Shown here: in pieces, positions 34,372 through 44,905 of the stretch | How positions within the stretch are numbered: the first letter of the stretch is position 1 | Layout: each line of letters starts with the position of its first letter | Assembly: GCA_944389615.1 (NCBI GenBank) | Contig: CALXNA010000027.1 | Location: 1-46,076 of the forward strand | From: an uncultured Anaerobiospirillum sp. | GTDB taxonomy: Bacteria > Pseudomonadota > Gammaproteobacteria > Enterobacterales > Succinivibrionaceae | Reading direction: 5' to 3' | DNA: 46,076 bases | Position numbers and translations under genes: made by a program | The notes under the pieces: generated by a model | The model's input: only the letters and a program-made list of their open reading frames with translations | Database searches by the model: none | What the model was told of the DNA's origin: nothing

Positions 34372-35364
34372 ATGTTCCAACTGCGTCAGTCCTTTCTCTT
34401 ATTTCTGACTGCCACCATCTGGGGCTCGGGCTTTGTCGCGCAATCCATCGGCATGGATCACGTCACGCCCTTCACCTATACCTTTTTCCGTACCTTCATC
34501 GGCGCCCTCGTGCTCTTGCCGGTGATCTACTTCTTAAAGCAGCGCGGCACCAAGAAGGCTACCCCCACACACTATCGCCGCAAGGACTTGCTCATCGGCT
34601 CCATTTGCTGTGGCATCTGTCTCGTCGGCGGCGAGTCCTTTCAGCAGTTTGGCCTAGTCACGACTGACGCCGGTAAGGCCGGCTTCATCACCTCGCTCTA
34701 CATCGTCTTCGTGCCAATTGTGGGCCTGTTCTTGGGCAAGAAGCTCAACCGCTTTATCGTCTTAGGCGTCCTGCTCTCGCTTTTTGGTTTCTACCTCTTG
34801 TGCATCAAGCAGAGCTTCACCATCGAGCACGGTGATTTCCTGATCTTGATCTGCGCCATCGTCTTTTGCTTTCACATCCTGACCATCGATCACTTTGTGG
34901 CCAAGTGCGACGGCGTACTGCTCTCCTGCGGTCAGTTCTTTGCGGCCTCGTTTATCGCCTTGCTCTTGATGCTGATCTTCGACTACGACGTCTTCTCGTG
35001 GGCCGATGTGCGCGCCGCCGCCTTGGCCTTGCTCTGGTCGGGCGTCATGAGCAATGGTGTGGCCTACACCTTACAGGTCATCGGCCAGCGCGGCATGAAT
35101 CCGACCATCGCCACCTTGATCTTGTCCTTAGAGTCGGTCATGGCTGTAGTCTTTGGCACCTTGCTCTTACATGAGTCTCTGAGCTTGCGCGAAGGCATCG
35201 GCTGCATCCTGATTTTGGCCGCGGTCATCATCGCCCAGCTCAACCCTAAGGCCATCGTTGCCTTGTGGCAGCGCCGCAAGGTGGCGCCGACGGCGGCCTC
35301 GGCCGCTGCGCCTGCCGCAGCGGCGCCTGCGGCCCCCCCCGAGCCGGTGGCGCACCAAGACTAG
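34372..35364 (+). CDS. DMT/EamA-family transporter
   Basis: The protein has 330 residues and about ten membrane helices in two EamA repeats: FLLFLTATIWGSGFVAQSIG at the start and GVMSNGVAYTLQVIGQRGMN, with SLESVMAVVFGTLLLHESLS in the second half. The last ~35 residues are an Ala/Pro-rich tail (AASAAAPAAAAPAAPPEP) encoded by GC-rich repeats. It is an inner-membrane drug/metabolite transporter; the substrate is unknown. The start follows a weak AGG. It is 58 bases from the lysE-type gene and may share its transcript. Confidence 0.85.
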   Translation: MFQLRQSFLLFLTATIWGSGFVAQSIGMDHVTPFTYTFFRTFIGALVLLPVIYFLKQRGTKKATPTHYRRKDLLIGSICCGICLVGGESFQQFGLVTTDAGKAGFITSLYIVFVPIVGLFLGKKLNRFIVLGVLLSLFGFYLLCIKQSFTIEHGDFLILICAIVFCFHILTIDHFVAKCDGVLLSCGQFFAASFIALLLMLIFDYDVFSWADVRAAALALLWSGVMSNGVAYTLQVIGQRGMNPTIATLILSLESVMAVVFGTLLLHESLSLREGIGCILILAAVIIAQLNPKAIVALWQRRKVAPTAASAAAPAAAAPAAPPEPVAHQD

Positions 35365-35624
35365 CCGCACTGCACAGCCATGGGGCGCGCGCGGTACTGA
35401 GCATTTTTTGCGGCGCTCCGCTGTGCGGAGGCTCACTTTTTTGAGACTGGTAAGCTATAATTAGTCAGATTTGCAAGCGCTAACGTAAGCCATTTACCGG
35501 CGCGCTTGCCGGGCACGGGCCACGTGCGTGGCACCTTGGTGCACGCCATCACCTTCTGTTTGCTCAGCGGCTAGTGCCGTCGGCGTAATGCCATCTGTTT
35601 TGGACGTTGTTGGGAGCCATTTTG
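35365..35624 (+). promoter_or_regulatory. glnA upstream region with candidate promoter
   Basis: 260 bases before glnA. A perfect TATAAT at 35456-35461 lies in an AT-rich patch; the -35 spot (35433-35438, TCACTT) is poor. A TGGCAC at 35529 recalls a sigma-54 -24 box, but the -12 box would be one base too close (see rejected). No NtrC-type sites were identified. Confidence 0.4.
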
Positions 35625-37037
35625 ATGACTTTTGATGAGATTAAGCAAATCATTGAGCAGCACGACGTGAAGTATGCTGATCTGAGATTTGCCAACACGA
35701 AGGGCAAAGAGCAGCACATCACTCTGCCTATTAACTTAATCACGGAGTCCTTTTTCACCGACGGCAAGCTCTTTGACGGCTCGTCAATGCCGGGCTGGTG
35801 CACCATCAACAAGTCCGATTTGCTCTTGATGCCAATCGACGGTGATGTCTACTTAGACCCCTTCTACGAAGTCCCAACTCTGGTAATCCGCTGCGACATC
35901 TTAGATCCAACCACCTTGGGTGGTTATGAGAAGGATCCACGCTCCATCGCCCGCCGCGCTGAGAACTTTCTGCGCGCCGAAGGCATCGGTGATGACGCCT
36001 TGATCGGCCCTGAGCTTGAGTTCTACATGTTCGACCAAATCCGCTTCAGCCACACCATGTCCGGCTGCATGGTCGAGATCGAGGACTACGAGGCCGCTTG
36101 GAATAGCAGCAAGGACTTTGGCACCCGTCCGAATTTAGGCCACCGCCCAATGGTACAAGGCGGCTACTTCCCAGTACCACCGGTTGACTCCGCCCAGAAC
36201 ATCCGCACGGAGATGTGCGAGGTCTTAAAGCTCTTCGGCATTGAGCCCGAGGCCCACCACCACGAAGTTGGTACCGCCGGTCAAAACGAGATCGCCACCA
36301 AGTTCAACACCTTGACCAAGAAGGCCGACGAGGTCATGAACTACAAGTACGTAGTCCAGAACGTCGCCAACAAGCACAACAAGACCGTCACCTTCATGCC
36401 TAAGCCGATGAAGGGTGAGGCCGGCTCGGGCATGCACTGCCACATGTCCTTGGTCAAGGATGGCAAAAACATCTTCGCCGGCAACCTCTACGGCGGCCTG
36501 TCGCAAGAGGCCTTATGGTTCATCGGCGGCATCATCAAGCACTCGAAGTCGATCAACGCCTTCACCAACGCTTCGACCAACTCCTACAAGCGCTTAGTGC
36601 CACACTTTGAGGCCCCAGTGCTCTTAGCCTACTCGGCCTCCAACCGCTCGGCAGCGATCCGTATTCCGCACGCCGTCAACCCGAAGACCGCCCACATCGA
36701 GGTGCGCTTCCCAGATGGCCTGGCCAACCCATACTTAGCCTTCTCGGCCCTGCTGATGGCAGGCCTTGATGGCATCATCAACCGCATCGATCCGGGTGAT
36801 CCATTAGACAAGAACCTCTACGACTTACCACCAGAGGAGTTAACCGGAATTCCACAGGTCGCCGACTCCTTATCGGAGGCCTTAGAGGCCTTACGTGAAG
36901 ACCACGACTATCTGCTCGCCGGCGGTGTCTTCACCGAGGATGCCTTAAACTCGTACATCGAGCTTAAGGAAGAGGAGTGCTCACTGATCCGCGACACCCC
37001 ACACCCAGCTGAGTTCTCGCTGTACTACAGCCTCTAA
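35625..37037 (+). CDS. glnA: Glutamine synthetase type I
   Basis: The protein has 470 residues from the ATG at 35625 (GGGAG upstream), close to the 469 of E. coli GlnA. Makes glutamine from glutamate, ammonia and ATP as a dodecamer. Seen: [49 protein letters not shown], and the adenylylation loop NLYDLPPEE with Tyr399, so it is the GSI-beta type controlled by GlnE. No nitrogen-regulation genes (glnL, glnG) follow, unlike in enterics. A strong terminator closes the gene. Confidence 0.96.
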   Translation: MTFDEIKQIIEQHDVKYADLRFANTKGKEQHITLPINLITESFFTDGKLFDGSSMPGWCTINKSDLLLMPIDGDVYLDPFYEVPTLVIRCDILDPTTLGGYEKDPRSIARRAENFLRAEGIGDDALIGPELEFYMFDQIRFSHTMSGCMVEIEDYEAAWNSSKDFGTRPNLGHRPMVQGGYFPVPPVDSAQNIRTEMCEVLKLFGIEPEAHHHEVGTAGQNEIATKFNTLTKKADEVMNYKYVVQNVANKHNKTVTFMPKPMKGEAGSGMHCHMSLVKDGKNIFAGNLYGGLSQEALWFIGGIIKHSKSINAFTNASTNSYKRLVPHFEAPVLLAYSASNRSAAIRIPHAVNPKTAHIEVRFPDGLANPYLAFSALLMAGLDGIINRIDPGDPLDKNLYDLPPEELTGIPQVADSLSEALEALREDHDYLLAGGVFTEDALNSYIELKEEECSLIRDTPHPAEFSLYYSL

Positions 37038-37067
37038 TTGCGCGCGAAAAGCGCCAATTAGCGCCCC

Positions 37068-37113
37068 AAAGCCCAAGTGAGACGTGCCGTCTACTTGGGC
37101 TTTGCCGATTTTA
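37068..37113 (+). terminator. Rho-independent terminator of glnA
   Basis: A stem of about 15 bp with one bulged base (AAAGCCCAAGTGAGAC, 5-base loop, GTCTACTTGGGCTTT), then GCCGATTTT. It lies 30 bases after the glnA stop. Confidence 0.85.
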
Positions 37114-37242
37114 GACTCTCAAGCTCGCCTGACGCCTTGCGCCTAGCGCCTGATGCCTAGCGCATGACGACTGCAGCTTGGGCCCATCAACTGTAACGTA
37201 GGAGAGTTGCGCCGCTTCCATTAGGCGGGCGCAGAGTTTCAC

Positions 37243-39297
37243 ATGACCACAACACCACGTTCCATGCTTGTCACCTCGGCCTTACCTTATGCCAATGGCC
37301 AAATCCACTTAGGGCACATGCTCGAGCATATCCAATCGGATATCTTTGTGCGCTACCAGCGGGCCATGGGCAACGAAGTCTATTACGTCTGCGCCGATGA
37401 CTGCCACGGCACCCCGATCATGATCAAGGCCCACAACATGGGCATCACCCCGGAGCAGTTGATCGCCGACATCGGGGTCAGCCACAAAGCCGATTTCGAT
37501 GGCTTCTTGATCTCCTACGACAACTACTACCGCACCCACTCCGAGGAGAATCGTCAGTTCTCAACAGAGATCTACAAGAAGCTGCGCGACAAGGGCTACA
37601 TCAAGACCCGCACCATCTCCCAGCTCTACGATCCCGAAAAGAACATGTTCTTGCCTGACCGCTTCGTCAAGGGCACCTGCCCGCGCTGCGGGGCCAAGGA
37701 TCAGTACGGCGACAACTGCGAGGTCTGCTCGGCCACCTATGACCCGACTGAGCTCAAGGACGCCTACTCCACCATCTCGGGGGCCAAGCCGATCTTAAAG
37801 GAGTCTGAGCACTACTTCTTTGACCTGCCGCAGTTTGACGCCTTCTTGCAGGACTTCGTCAAGAACTCCGGCGCCATCGCCCCGACCATGGCCCACAAGT
37901 TAGAAGAGTGGTTTGCCCAAGGCTTAAAGCAATGGGACATCTCGCGTGATGCCCCGTACTTTGGCTTTGAGATCCCAGACGTCAAGGACAAATACTTCTA
38001 CGTCTGGCTCGACGCCCCAATTGGCTACATGGCCTCGTTTAAGAACTTCTGCGACCGCAAGGGCATCGACTTCAACGAGTTCTTTAAAGCCGACTCCACC
38101 AAGGAGATGTACCACTTCATCGGCAAGGATATCCTCTACTTCCACTCCTTGTTCTGGCCTGCCACCTTAAAGGGGGCCGATCTGCGCCTGCCTAACGGCG
38201 TCTTCGTCCACGGCTACCTCACGGTCAATGGCACCAAGATGAGTAAGTCCAAGGGCACCTTCATCCAAGCGAGCACCTACTTAAAGCACTTAAAGCCGGA
38301 GTGCCTGCGCTACTACTTTGCCTCCAAGCTCACCGCCGACGCCGTCGACCTCGACTTAGCCTTAGATGACTTCCAAGCTAAGATCAACTCCGACATTGTC
38401 GGCAAGATCGTCAACTTGGCCTCGCGCTGCTCCGGTTTCATCACCAAGCGCTTTGAAGGCAAGTTAGCCGACCAAGTCTACGATCAAGAGCTCTCAGCCA
38501 AGATCGCCGCTTGCGCCGAGCCCGTCCAGCAAGGCTATGAGAGCCGCAACTACGCTGAGGCCATCCGCGCCATCATGGGCCTTGCCGATGAGGCCAACCG
38601 CTTCATCGATCGCGAAGCCCCATGGGTCATCGCCAAGCAAGAAGGGGCCGAGGCCAAGCTCCAACAGGTCTGCACCGACGGCCTCAATGCCTTTAAGGCC
38701 ATCATCACCTACTTAAGCCCAGTCCTGCCTGAGGTCTATGCCAAGGCCCAAGAGTTCTTAAACGACCGCTTGGACTTCAAGAGCGCCGCCACGCCGCTCT
38801 TAGGCCACACCATCAACAAGTTCAGCCCAATGTTCACGCGCATCGACCCTAAGGACATCGAGGCGATGCTCGAAGACTCCAAACAAGACCTCAAGGTTGC
38901 GGCCCCACAGGCCGCCGAAAACAAGGCCGAGACCGCGACCAAGGCTCCAGAGTATGAGCCGCTCGAGCCAGAGATCACCATCGACGACTTTGCCAAGATC
39001 GATCTGCGTATTGCCACCATCATCAAGGCCGAGCATGTCGAAGGCGCCAAGAAGCTCTTGCGCCTCGAGCTCGACTTAGGCTTTGAGCAGCGTCAGGTCT
39101 TCGCCGGCATCAAGGCCGCCTACACCCAGCCTGAGGAGCTGGTGGGCAAGCAAGTCGTGGTCGTGGCTAACTTAAAGCCACGCCAGATGAAGTTTGGCCT
39201 GTCGCAGGGCATGATCATGGCCGCAGGCCCGGGCGGTAGCGACGTCTTCTTGCTCTCGCCGGACAGCGGCGCCAAGAACGGCGATCGCGTCCACTAA
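37243..39297 (+). CDS. metG: Methionyl-tRNA synthetase
   Basis: The protein has 684 residues, compared with 677 in E. coli. Charges tRNA-Met (initiator and elongator) in the cytoplasm. HIGH-type motif IHLGHM at 21-26, zinc knuckle with Cys146, Cys149, Cys159 and Cys162, and KMSKS at 332-336. The C-terminal EMAP/Arc1p-like tRNA-binding domain begins near 577 ([16 protein letters not shown]). An Ala/Glu-rich linker joins it to the anticodon-binding domain. The ATG at 37243 is 205 bases from glnA and behind its terminator, so it has its own promoter; I cannot place it firmly. A 12-bp perfect hairpin follows the gene. Confidence 0.96.
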   Translation: MTTTPRSMLVTSALPYANGQIHLGHMLEHIQSDIFVRYQRAMGNEVYYVCADDCHGTPIMIKAHNMGITPEQLIADIGVSHKADFDGFLISYDNYYRTHSEENRQFSTEIYKKLRDKGYIKTRTISQLYDPEKNMFLPDRFVKGTCPRCGAKDQYGDNCEVCSATYDPTELKDAYSTISGAKPILKESEHYFFDLPQFDAFLQDFVKNSGAIAPTMAHKLEEWFAQGLKQWDISRDAPYFGFEIPDVKDKYFYVWLDAPIGYMASFKNFCDRKGIDFNEFFKADSTKEMYHFIGKDILYFHSLFWPATLKGADLRLPNGVFVHGYLTVNGTKMSKSKGTFIQASTYLKHLKPECLRYYFASKLTADAVDLDLALDDFQAKINSDIVGKIVNLASRCSGFITKRFEGKLADQVYDQELSAKIAACAEPVQQGYESRNYAEAIRAIMGLADEANRFIDREAPWVIAKQEGAEAKLQQVCTDGLNAFKAIITYLSPVLPEVYAKAQEFLNDRLDFKSAATPLLGHTINKFSPMFTRIDPKDIEAMLEDSKQDLKVAAPQAAENKAETATKAPEYEPLEPEITIDDFAKIDLRIATIIKAEHVEGAKKLLRLELDLGFEQRQVFAGIKAAYTQPEELVGKQVVVVANLKPRQMKFGLSQGMIMAAGPGGSDVFLLSPDSGAKNGDRVH

Positions 39298-39327
39298 GCG
39301 CTACGAGCTCGAGCGAGCTCTGGCTCA

Positions 39328-39358
39328 AGCAAGCCCCAGCCCTGCGCTGGGGCTTGCT
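39328..39358 (+). terminator. Terminator-like hairpin after metG
   Basis: A perfect 12-bp stem (AGCAAGCCCCAG, 7-base loop, CTGGGGCTTGCT), followed by GCTTTCGCC, a short T-run. It lies 30 bases after the metG stop. Confidence 0.7.
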
Positions 39359-39562
39359 GCTTTCGCCGCGCGCAAAGCGGCGCGCAGCAGCGCCAAGCTG
39401 CCCGGGCGCGCCGCGCTCTGCGCTTTTGCAAAGCGCACCGAACGGCGCTATCATATCCCGCCCCTTAGTGTTTCTAAAAAAGCTCATCGGCGCGCTTTTT
39501 TCTGGCCTTGCTGCCACTTTTTATGCCGCGTCTCACATACACGTTTTAGCGTCGAGGTCTAG

Positions 39563-41041
39563 ATGAGTAATCCTAACAAGACGGTCTTCTCGCAGCTACT
39601 GGTGCTCTTTAAGCTGGCCGGGCCTATCATCTTGGGCAACTTTGCCTTCGCCATCTTAGGCATCACCGACATGATGATGGCCGGTATGGCGGGCACCCCC
39701 GATCAAGCCGGCGTTGCGGTCGGCGGCTCCTTTTTCTTCCCTGCCATCACCTTCGTCATCGGCATGGTCTCGGCCTTACACCCGATCATCTCGCGCTACT
39801 GCGGCGCCCGCACCAAGGAGCTGATCCCACAGGCCCACGCCCACTCCATTATCGCCTGCTTAGCAGTGGGCTTAGTGCTGATGGTGATCTTGCTGCTCCT
39901 TGCGACCTTTGCCATTGAGATGGACTCCTCACAGCGCATGGAAGAGGTCACACGCTTCTTTGTCACCTGCGTGGCCTTCTGCGTCCCGATTTCCGCGCTC
40001 TATGCCAATGGCCGCGCCTATTGCGAGGCCATGGGCGTCACCTCCACCACCTTGTACTTTGGCATCTTAGCGGTGGTCTTAAACGTCCCGCTGTGCTATG
40101 TCTTGATCTTCGGCCACTTAGGTCTACCGGCCTTAGGCGGCAAGGGCTGTGGTATCGCGACCTTATGCTCTTTGAGCATGTCGACGGTCATCATGTACCT
40201 CTACATCGCCCTGCACCCGAAGCTCAAGGACTACTATGTCCTCAAAAACCGCGATGGCGTCAACTTCCTCGGCATCAAGAACTTCATCAAGCTCGCCCTG
40301 CCCTTAGGCATCTCAAGCTCGGTGGAGTGCTCATGCTTTGCCCTGATCGCGCTGCTGCTCAGCCCCCTAGGCCCTACCGTAGTCTCGGCGCACACCATCA
40401 CCATGTCGCTGACCAGCTTTACCTTCAACATTCCGCTCTCGCTCGGCATCGCCTCGTCGATCATGGTGGGCTATGCCATCGGCAAGAACAATCTCCAAAC
40501 CCTGCGCCTTAACATCAAGGCCTCCTACTGGGTCATGGTGCTCTCGATTGCCGCAAGCGTCACGATCTTAGTGGGCGGACGCAACCACTTGCCACGCCTG
40601 TTCAGCCACGACGACGCAGTGCTGGCCTTAGCGAGCATCTTGATCTTCTTTGCCTCCTTCAACCAGCTCTTTGAGAGCTTGCAGACGATCCAAGCCTTCA
40701 TGCTGCGTGGCTTTAAGGACACGCTCACCATCTTAGGCGTGACCTTTGTGGCCTTCTACTGCGTAGCGCTGCCGATCGGTGTCACCTTATGCTATGGTTA
40801 TCTCCACATTCCGTTCCTTGAGACCTTGATCGGCGATCCCGAGACTGGTCTGCAAGGCCCACGCGGTTTCTGGGTCGGCCTCACCTGCGGCTTAGTCTCC
40901 GCCTCCATCCTCTATCGCTTGCGCGTGCTCAAGCACTACCGCAACCTCAAGGCCGCCATGCTGCAAGAAGCTCAGCAGTTTGCCGAGCAGCAGCCCGAGG
41001 CTAAGCCCTCAGAGAAGCAGCCCGAGGCTAAGCAGCCATAA
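39563..41041 (+). CDS. MATE-family efflux transporter 1
   Basis: The protein has 492 residues with about twelve membrane segments. Drug/sodium or drug/proton antiporter of the MATE family: LFKLAGPIILGNFAFAILGITDMMMAGM at the start (a stretch typical of the family's first helix) and the mirrored LPLGISSSVECSCFALIALL with PLGPTVVSAHTI in the second half. The last ~20 residues are a repeat of EAKPSEKQP type and probably cytoplasmic. The ATG follows GAGGT. An unknown membrane protein follows 16 bases on, so the two are an operon. It is about as close to the family as the second MATE gene at 42149. Confidence 0.88.
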   Translation: MSNPNKTVFSQLLVLFKLAGPIILGNFAFAILGITDMMMAGMAGTPDQAGVAVGGSFFFPAITFVIGMVSALHPIISRYCGARTKELIPQAHAHSIIACLAVGLVLMVILLLLATFAIEMDSSQRMEEVTRFFVTCVAFCVPISALYANGRAYCEAMGVTSTTLYFGILAVVLNVPLCYVLIFGHLGLPALGGKGCGIATLCSLSMSTVIMYLYIALHPKLKDYYVLKNRDGVNFLGIKNFIKLALPLGISSSVECSCFALIALLLSPLGPTVVSAHTITMSLTSFTFNIPLSLGIASSIMVGYAIGKNNLQTLRLNIKASYWVMVLSIAASVTILVGGRNHLPRLFSHDDAVLALASILIFFASFNQLFESLQTIQAFMLRGFKDTLTILGVTFVAFYCVALPIGVTLCYGYLHIPFLETLIGDPETGLQGPRGFWVGLTCGLVSASILYRLRVLKHYRNLKAAMLQEAQQFAEQQPEAKPSEKQPEAKQP

Positions 41042-41057
41042 CACTTAGGGAGTCACC

Positions 41058-41861
41058 ATGCCTCAGAGCAAAAAGCTCATCGTCGGCGGCCTTGTCGGCT
41101 GCGCTGTAGTCCTGACGCTCATCTTTGCCGCCCTCGACTTGGCATGGTGGTGGCCCATGATCACGCTACTCATCTTAGCAGGCGGCGTCTTCTTCAGCGC
41201 ACGCCGCAGCTCAACTCCCAACCAAGCGCAAGGCCAAGCCTCGCGCAAGGCACCGCGCAGCAACAACTTAGTGGTGAGCACGCCTGAGGAGGCGCGCGCC
41301 TTGGTCGAGCGCTACACCAAACATCCGGCGCGCCAGCGCGATCGTCAGGTCAAGCACAAGGAGCCCGATTACAATCCAGCGCTGGCTTTGGTGATCGAGC
41401 ACATTGTGGCCTTAGTGCTGCAGCCCCTCACCGGCAACCCCAAACACTTAGAGCAATGCTTTAAGGCGCTCTCAGCGGAGATCCTGCGCCAAACTATGCT
41501 CGAGGCCGAGCGCGAGCAGCGCAAGTTCTATGAGCACCGCGCCCACGCCACCACGCTGCCGGTGACCAAGGAGCCCCAAGACCCCGAGCTCAACGCCGAG
41601 GTCAAGCAGCATCTGCTAGCTCAAGGGGTGCACCCGGTCTTGATCACCGCAGCCATGGCCTATGCCCACCGCCGCCTGACCCAAGGCCAAGTCAAGCCGT
41701 GGGAGGAGCTCAAGTGGTTTGAGCTGCGCCCGCAGGCGATCGGCTCGGTCTTAATCTATATCGACGCGCTCTGCGACCACCCAGACTACTACGACTTAAG
41801 CCCCGAGCTGTGCGCGAGCTACCGCAAGCTTGCGACCAAGCTTCGAGCCATGCCGCGCTAA
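41058..41861 (+). CDS. Unknown membrane protein in an operon with MATE transporter 1
   Basis: The protein has 267 residues behind AGGGAG. I do not recognise it. Two closely spaced hydrophobic helices (about 7-47, IVGGLVGCAVVLTLIFAALD and MITLLILAGGVFFS) are followed by a soluble, probably cytoplasmic, part: a basic stretch (ASRKAPRSNNL), a helical region with ARALVERYTKHPARQRDRQV, and a region rich in Trp/Tyr near the end (KPWEELKWFELRPQ). It starts 16 bases after the MATE stop, so a joint role in the envelope is likely but unproved. No catalytic motif was seen. Confidence 0.65.
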   Translation: MPQSKKLIVGGLVGCAVVLTLIFAALDLAWWWPMITLLILAGGVFFSARRSSTPNQAQGQASRKAPRSNNLVVSTPEEARALVERYTKHPARQRDRQVKHKEPDYNPALALVIEHIVALVLQPLTGNPKHLEQCFKALSAEILRQTMLEAEREQRKFYEHRAHATTLPVTKEPQDPELNAEVKQHLLAQGVHPVLITAAMAYAHRRLTQGQVKPWEELKWFELRPQAIGSVLIYIDALCDHPDYYDLSPELCASYRKLATKLRAMPR

Positions 41862-42148
41862 CCACGGCCACGTTTTTTTACAACTGTCCCGTGCCAAACG
41901 TGAAGCGCTCAGGTATGATGGGCGCCACGCTTAAGCGGACTTGGCCGCGCAATGGTTAGAAGGCATAGCGCAAGTCCCACGCCTTCAGGCGTCGCGTATG
42001 GGCGCACGACCCCTCTCCTACCGTTCTTGTTACAGCATGCTCTGCCCCACAAGGCACGGCCCTTCCGGCCGCCTGAGGCAGCCACCATTAAACCAATCAG
42101 GCTGCACGTGCGCAGCTTGACGCCATCTTGGATTGTAGAGGTTTGACG

Positions 42149-43582
42149 ATGGGTAACGTCCCCAAGTTTGATCCGATTCCCGGAGAAATTGTGCCGAGCT
42201 GGTCGGTTGACCTGCGCCGCACCTTCAAGCTCTTCTTACCGATTTTCTTAGGCTCGATTGCGACCACCGCCATGAGTGTGGTCGATACTGTCATGGCCGG
42301 TATGGCCGGTACCGTGCAGCTGTCTGGTGTCGCCATTGGCGCGTCCTTGTTTTGGCCGTGCAACCTCTTTGTCATGGGCATGACCTTGGCCATTCAGCCG
42401 ACGGTCGCGCAGCTGCGCGGCGCCGGGCGCACGAACGAGATTGCCGCCAAGCTCCACCTGACCACGGTTATCACGCTCATCACCGCAGTGATCGTCGGCA
42501 TCATCATGTGCTTTTTGCCCCTGTGCTACAAGCTCATGGGTGATATCGACCAAGAGATGGTGCGCGTAGCCCAGTACTACCTGTACGCCGTCGCGGTCGG
42601 TATGCCGGCCTTTGCGCTCTTTAACATACTGCGCGGCTACTGGGAAGGCTTAGGCAACACAGTGCCAACCTCGGTCTTTGGCTTCATCGCCTTGTTCTTG
42701 AACATCCCGCTCAACTGGATCTTCATCTTCGGCCATTTTGGTATGCCCGCCTTAGGCGGCGTGGGCTGTGGTGTCGCCACCACGATCACGATGTATCTGT
42801 GCGCCCTCGCGATGCTGATCTACGTGCTCAAGAGCAAGACCTACGAGCACTACCGCATCTACCAGCGCTGGTTTGCCCTCAAAAGCGAAGAGGTCAAGCA
42901 GTTCTTGCACTTTGCGCTGCCTTTGGCCTTAAGCACCACGATTGAGGTCACCTGCTTTTCCTTAGTGGCGGTGCTCTTAAGCCCCTTTGGCCCGGTCACG
43001 GTCGCAGCGCACTCGGTCGCCATGAACGTCTCAGGCGTCATCTTCATGATTCCGCTGGCCATTGCCTCAGCCGCTACCATTCGCGTAGGCGAGGCCTTAG
43101 GCGCGGGCCATTGGAATCGCGCTTATCGCTCGAGCATGGGCGCCTATGGCATGGCCGCTTTCTTCTACGTCTTCTCGGTGCTGGGCATTGTCTTATTCCA
43201 CCAAGAGATCATCGAGCTCTACAGCTCCGACCCCGAGGTGATCACGCTGGCCTCGCTCCTTTTGATGTACTGCGCAGTCTACCAATTACCTGACTGCATG
43301 CAGGTGGTCTCCATTGGCATCCTGCGTGGCTTCAAGGACAGCAAAACCATCTTTGCCATCACCGTCATCAGCTACTGGGTCATCGGCATGCCAATCGGCT
43401 ACACCCTCGCCTACGGCTATCTCACCGGCGAGCCGATGGCGGCCCAAGGCTTCTGGATTGGCTTCATTTGCGCCCTGACCTGCGCCTTCGTGCTCTACGT
43501 CCTGCGCATCGTCTACATCTACCGCCGCCGCACGCTGCCGAAGACCTTCCACATCATGCATAGCACCGAGCTGCCGCTTTAG
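42149..43582 (+). CDS. MATE-family efflux transporter 2
   Basis: The protein has 477 residues from the ATG at 42149 (AGAGG upstream; a TTG at 42128 is rejected). Twelve membrane segments. Family features: LPIFLGSIATTAMSVVDTVM, MAGTVQLSGVAIGAS, and in the second half LPLALSTTIEVTCFSLVAVL with PFGPVTVAAHSVAMN. It is a paralog of MATE 1 in the same orientation but clearly diverged, and is not in the same operon (287 bases with no gene between). The substrate is unknown. It ends in a terminator shared with the convergent alcohol dehydrogenase gene. Confidence 0.88.
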   Translation: MGNVPKFDPIPGEIVPSWSVDLRRTFKLFLPIFLGSIATTAMSVVDTVMAGMAGTVQLSGVAIGASLFWPCNLFVMGMTLAIQPTVAQLRGAGRTNEIAAKLHLTTVITLITAVIVGIIMCFLPLCYKLMGDIDQEMVRVAQYYLYAVAVGMPAFALFNILRGYWEGLGNTVPTSVFGFIALFLNIPLNWIFIFGHFGMPALGGVGCGVATTITMYLCALAMLIYVLKSKTYEHYRIYQRWFALKSEEVKQFLHFALPLALSTTIEVTCFSLVAVLLSPFGPVTVAAHSVAMNVSGVIFMIPLAIASAATIRVGEALGAGHWNRAYRSSMGAYGMAAFFYVFSVLGIVLFHQEIIELYSSDPEVITLASLLLMYCAVYQLPDCMQVVSIGILRGFKDSKTIFAITVISYWVIGMPIGYTLAYGYLTGEPMAAQGFWIGFICALTCAFVLYVLRIVYIYRRRTLPKTFHIMHSTELPL

Positions 43583-43672
43583 CGACCGCCCGAGCGCTGC
43601 GCGCAGCGCCCGCCCGGCGCTGCGTGCTGTGCCCGCCCCGACGCGCGCCCAGTAGCGCGCCAAGCGCAAAAA

Positions 43673-43718
43673 GCCGCATGCCCCACCCGGGTTACCGGGC
43701 AGGGCATGCGGCCTTTCT
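43673..43718. terminator. Bidirectional terminator between MATE 2 and the alcohol dehydrogenase
   Basis: A perfect 11-bp stem (GCCGCATGCCC ... GGGCATGCGGC) with an inner CCCGG/CCGGG stem. An A-run lies on its left and CTTTCTT on its right, so it works on both strands. Confidence 0.85.
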
Positions 43719-43735
43719 TACCTCAGAGACTGCTC

Positions 43736-44905
43736 TTACTTGATGCAGTTGCGGTAGATCTGCTTGATGTCATCAAGGTCTAATGGACGCGGGCACAGGT
43801 GGAAAGCACCGTTGAAGTCAAAGGCGTGCTGTGCCATCTCATCGATGTGCTCTGCGCCAATGCCTAAGGCCTTTAAGCTGTTCGGCAAGCCGATCGAGGT
43901 AAAGAACTCCTCGGTCTTGTCGATAGCCTTCTTGGCCATAGCCATGCGGTCAGACTCTTCAGGCAGGTCAAAGACGCGCTTGCCGTAGTGGCAGTAACGC
44001 TCGACCGTATCGTCGTTTAAGCTGTAGCGCATCAGCTCTGGGGTTAAGATGGCAAGGCCGACACCGTGGGTGATGTCATAGAAGGCCGACAGCTCATGCT
44101 CCATAGCGTGGCAGGGCCAAGGACGTGGACCGTTACCTAAGCTGCAGAAGCCATTGCAGGCCAGCGAGGAAGCCCACATCATCTGAGCGCGAGCATCATA
44201 GTCCTTAGGATCCTTGAGCAGACGTGGAGCGCACTCAATGATGGTGCGCAGCACCGTCTCGCACATACCATCGCTGATGAGGTTGCTCTCGGTGCAGATG
44301 TACTGCTCGTAGATGTGGCTCATGATATCAGCGGCGCCTGCGGCGGTCTGATTGGCCGGAACCGAGTAGGTGTACTCAGGATCTAAGATCGAAACCTTTG
44401 GATAGACGAATGGGCTTAAGAAGCCTAACTTCTCCTTGGTCTCTAAGTTGGAGATAACCGAGGCTGAGTCAAACTCCGAGCCGGTCGCCGACAAAGTCAG
44501 CACAGTGATCAGAGGTAAGGCCTTGGTGATCTTACGTGGATCTAAGACCAAGTCCCAAGCGTCGCCGTCATATAAGGCCCCAGCACAGATAGCCTTAGCG
44601 CAGTCCAAGACCGAGCCGCCGCCTACGGCCAATACGACCTCAACGCCTTCCTTTTTGCAAATCTCAACGCCCTGACGTACCGAAGTGATACGTGGGTTCG
44701 GCTCCACGCCGCCGCACTCAAAGATGGTGCAGTCAGCAAGTTGGCCCTTAACTTGGTCATAAAGGCCCGAGCGCTTGATGGAGTTGCCGCCATAGACCAG
44801 CAGCACCTTCTTACCCACAGCTACGACTTCCGCCGTCAGCTCCTTGAGTGCGCCCTTGCCAAAGTGAACCTTGGTCGGAGTGCAAAATGAGAAATTGTTC
44901 ATCAT
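43736..44905 (-). CDS. Iron-containing alcohol dehydrogenase (YqhD/butanol dehydrogenase type)
   Basis: The protein has 389 residues from the first of two tandem ATGs at 44905 (AAGGA upstream). NAD(P)H-dependent reductase of aldehydes, family III metal-dependent ADH. It shows the N-terminal FCTPTKVHFGKGALKEL, the nucleotide loop AVGGGSVLDCAKAI, and the metal-binding set: Asp and His in AADIMSHIYEQY, His in CHAMEHELSAF and His in DITHGVGLAI. Closest in pattern to butanol dehydrogenases of anaerobes and YqhD. It faces the MATE 2 gene across a shared terminator and is divergent from the region to its right. It likely serves fermentative redox balance. Confidence 0.9.
   Translation of the reverse strand: MMNNFSFCTPTKVHFGKGALKELTAEVVAVGKKVLLVYGGNSIKRSGLYDQVKGQLADCTIFECGGVEPNPRITSVRQGVEICKKEGVEVVLAVGGGSVLDCAKAICAGALYDGDAWDLVLDPRKITKALPLITVLTLSATGSEFDSASVISNLETKEKLGFLSPFVYPKVSILDPEYTYSVPANQTAAGAADIMSHIYEQYICTESNLISDGMCETVLRTIIECAPRLLKDPKDYDARAQMMWASSLACNGFCSLGNGPRPWPCHAMEHELSAFYDITHGVGLAILTPELMRYSLNDDTVERYCHYGKRVFDLPEESDRMAMAKKAIDKTEEFFTSIGLPNSLKALGIGAEHIDEMAQHAFDFNGAFHLCPRPLDLDDIKQIYRNCIK

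Noticed and set aside
35529..35545. TGGCAC followed by TGCA upstream of glnA, like a sigma-54 promoter.
   Set aside because: The GG to GC spacing is one base short of the needed ten, and sigma-54 promoters do not tolerate that.
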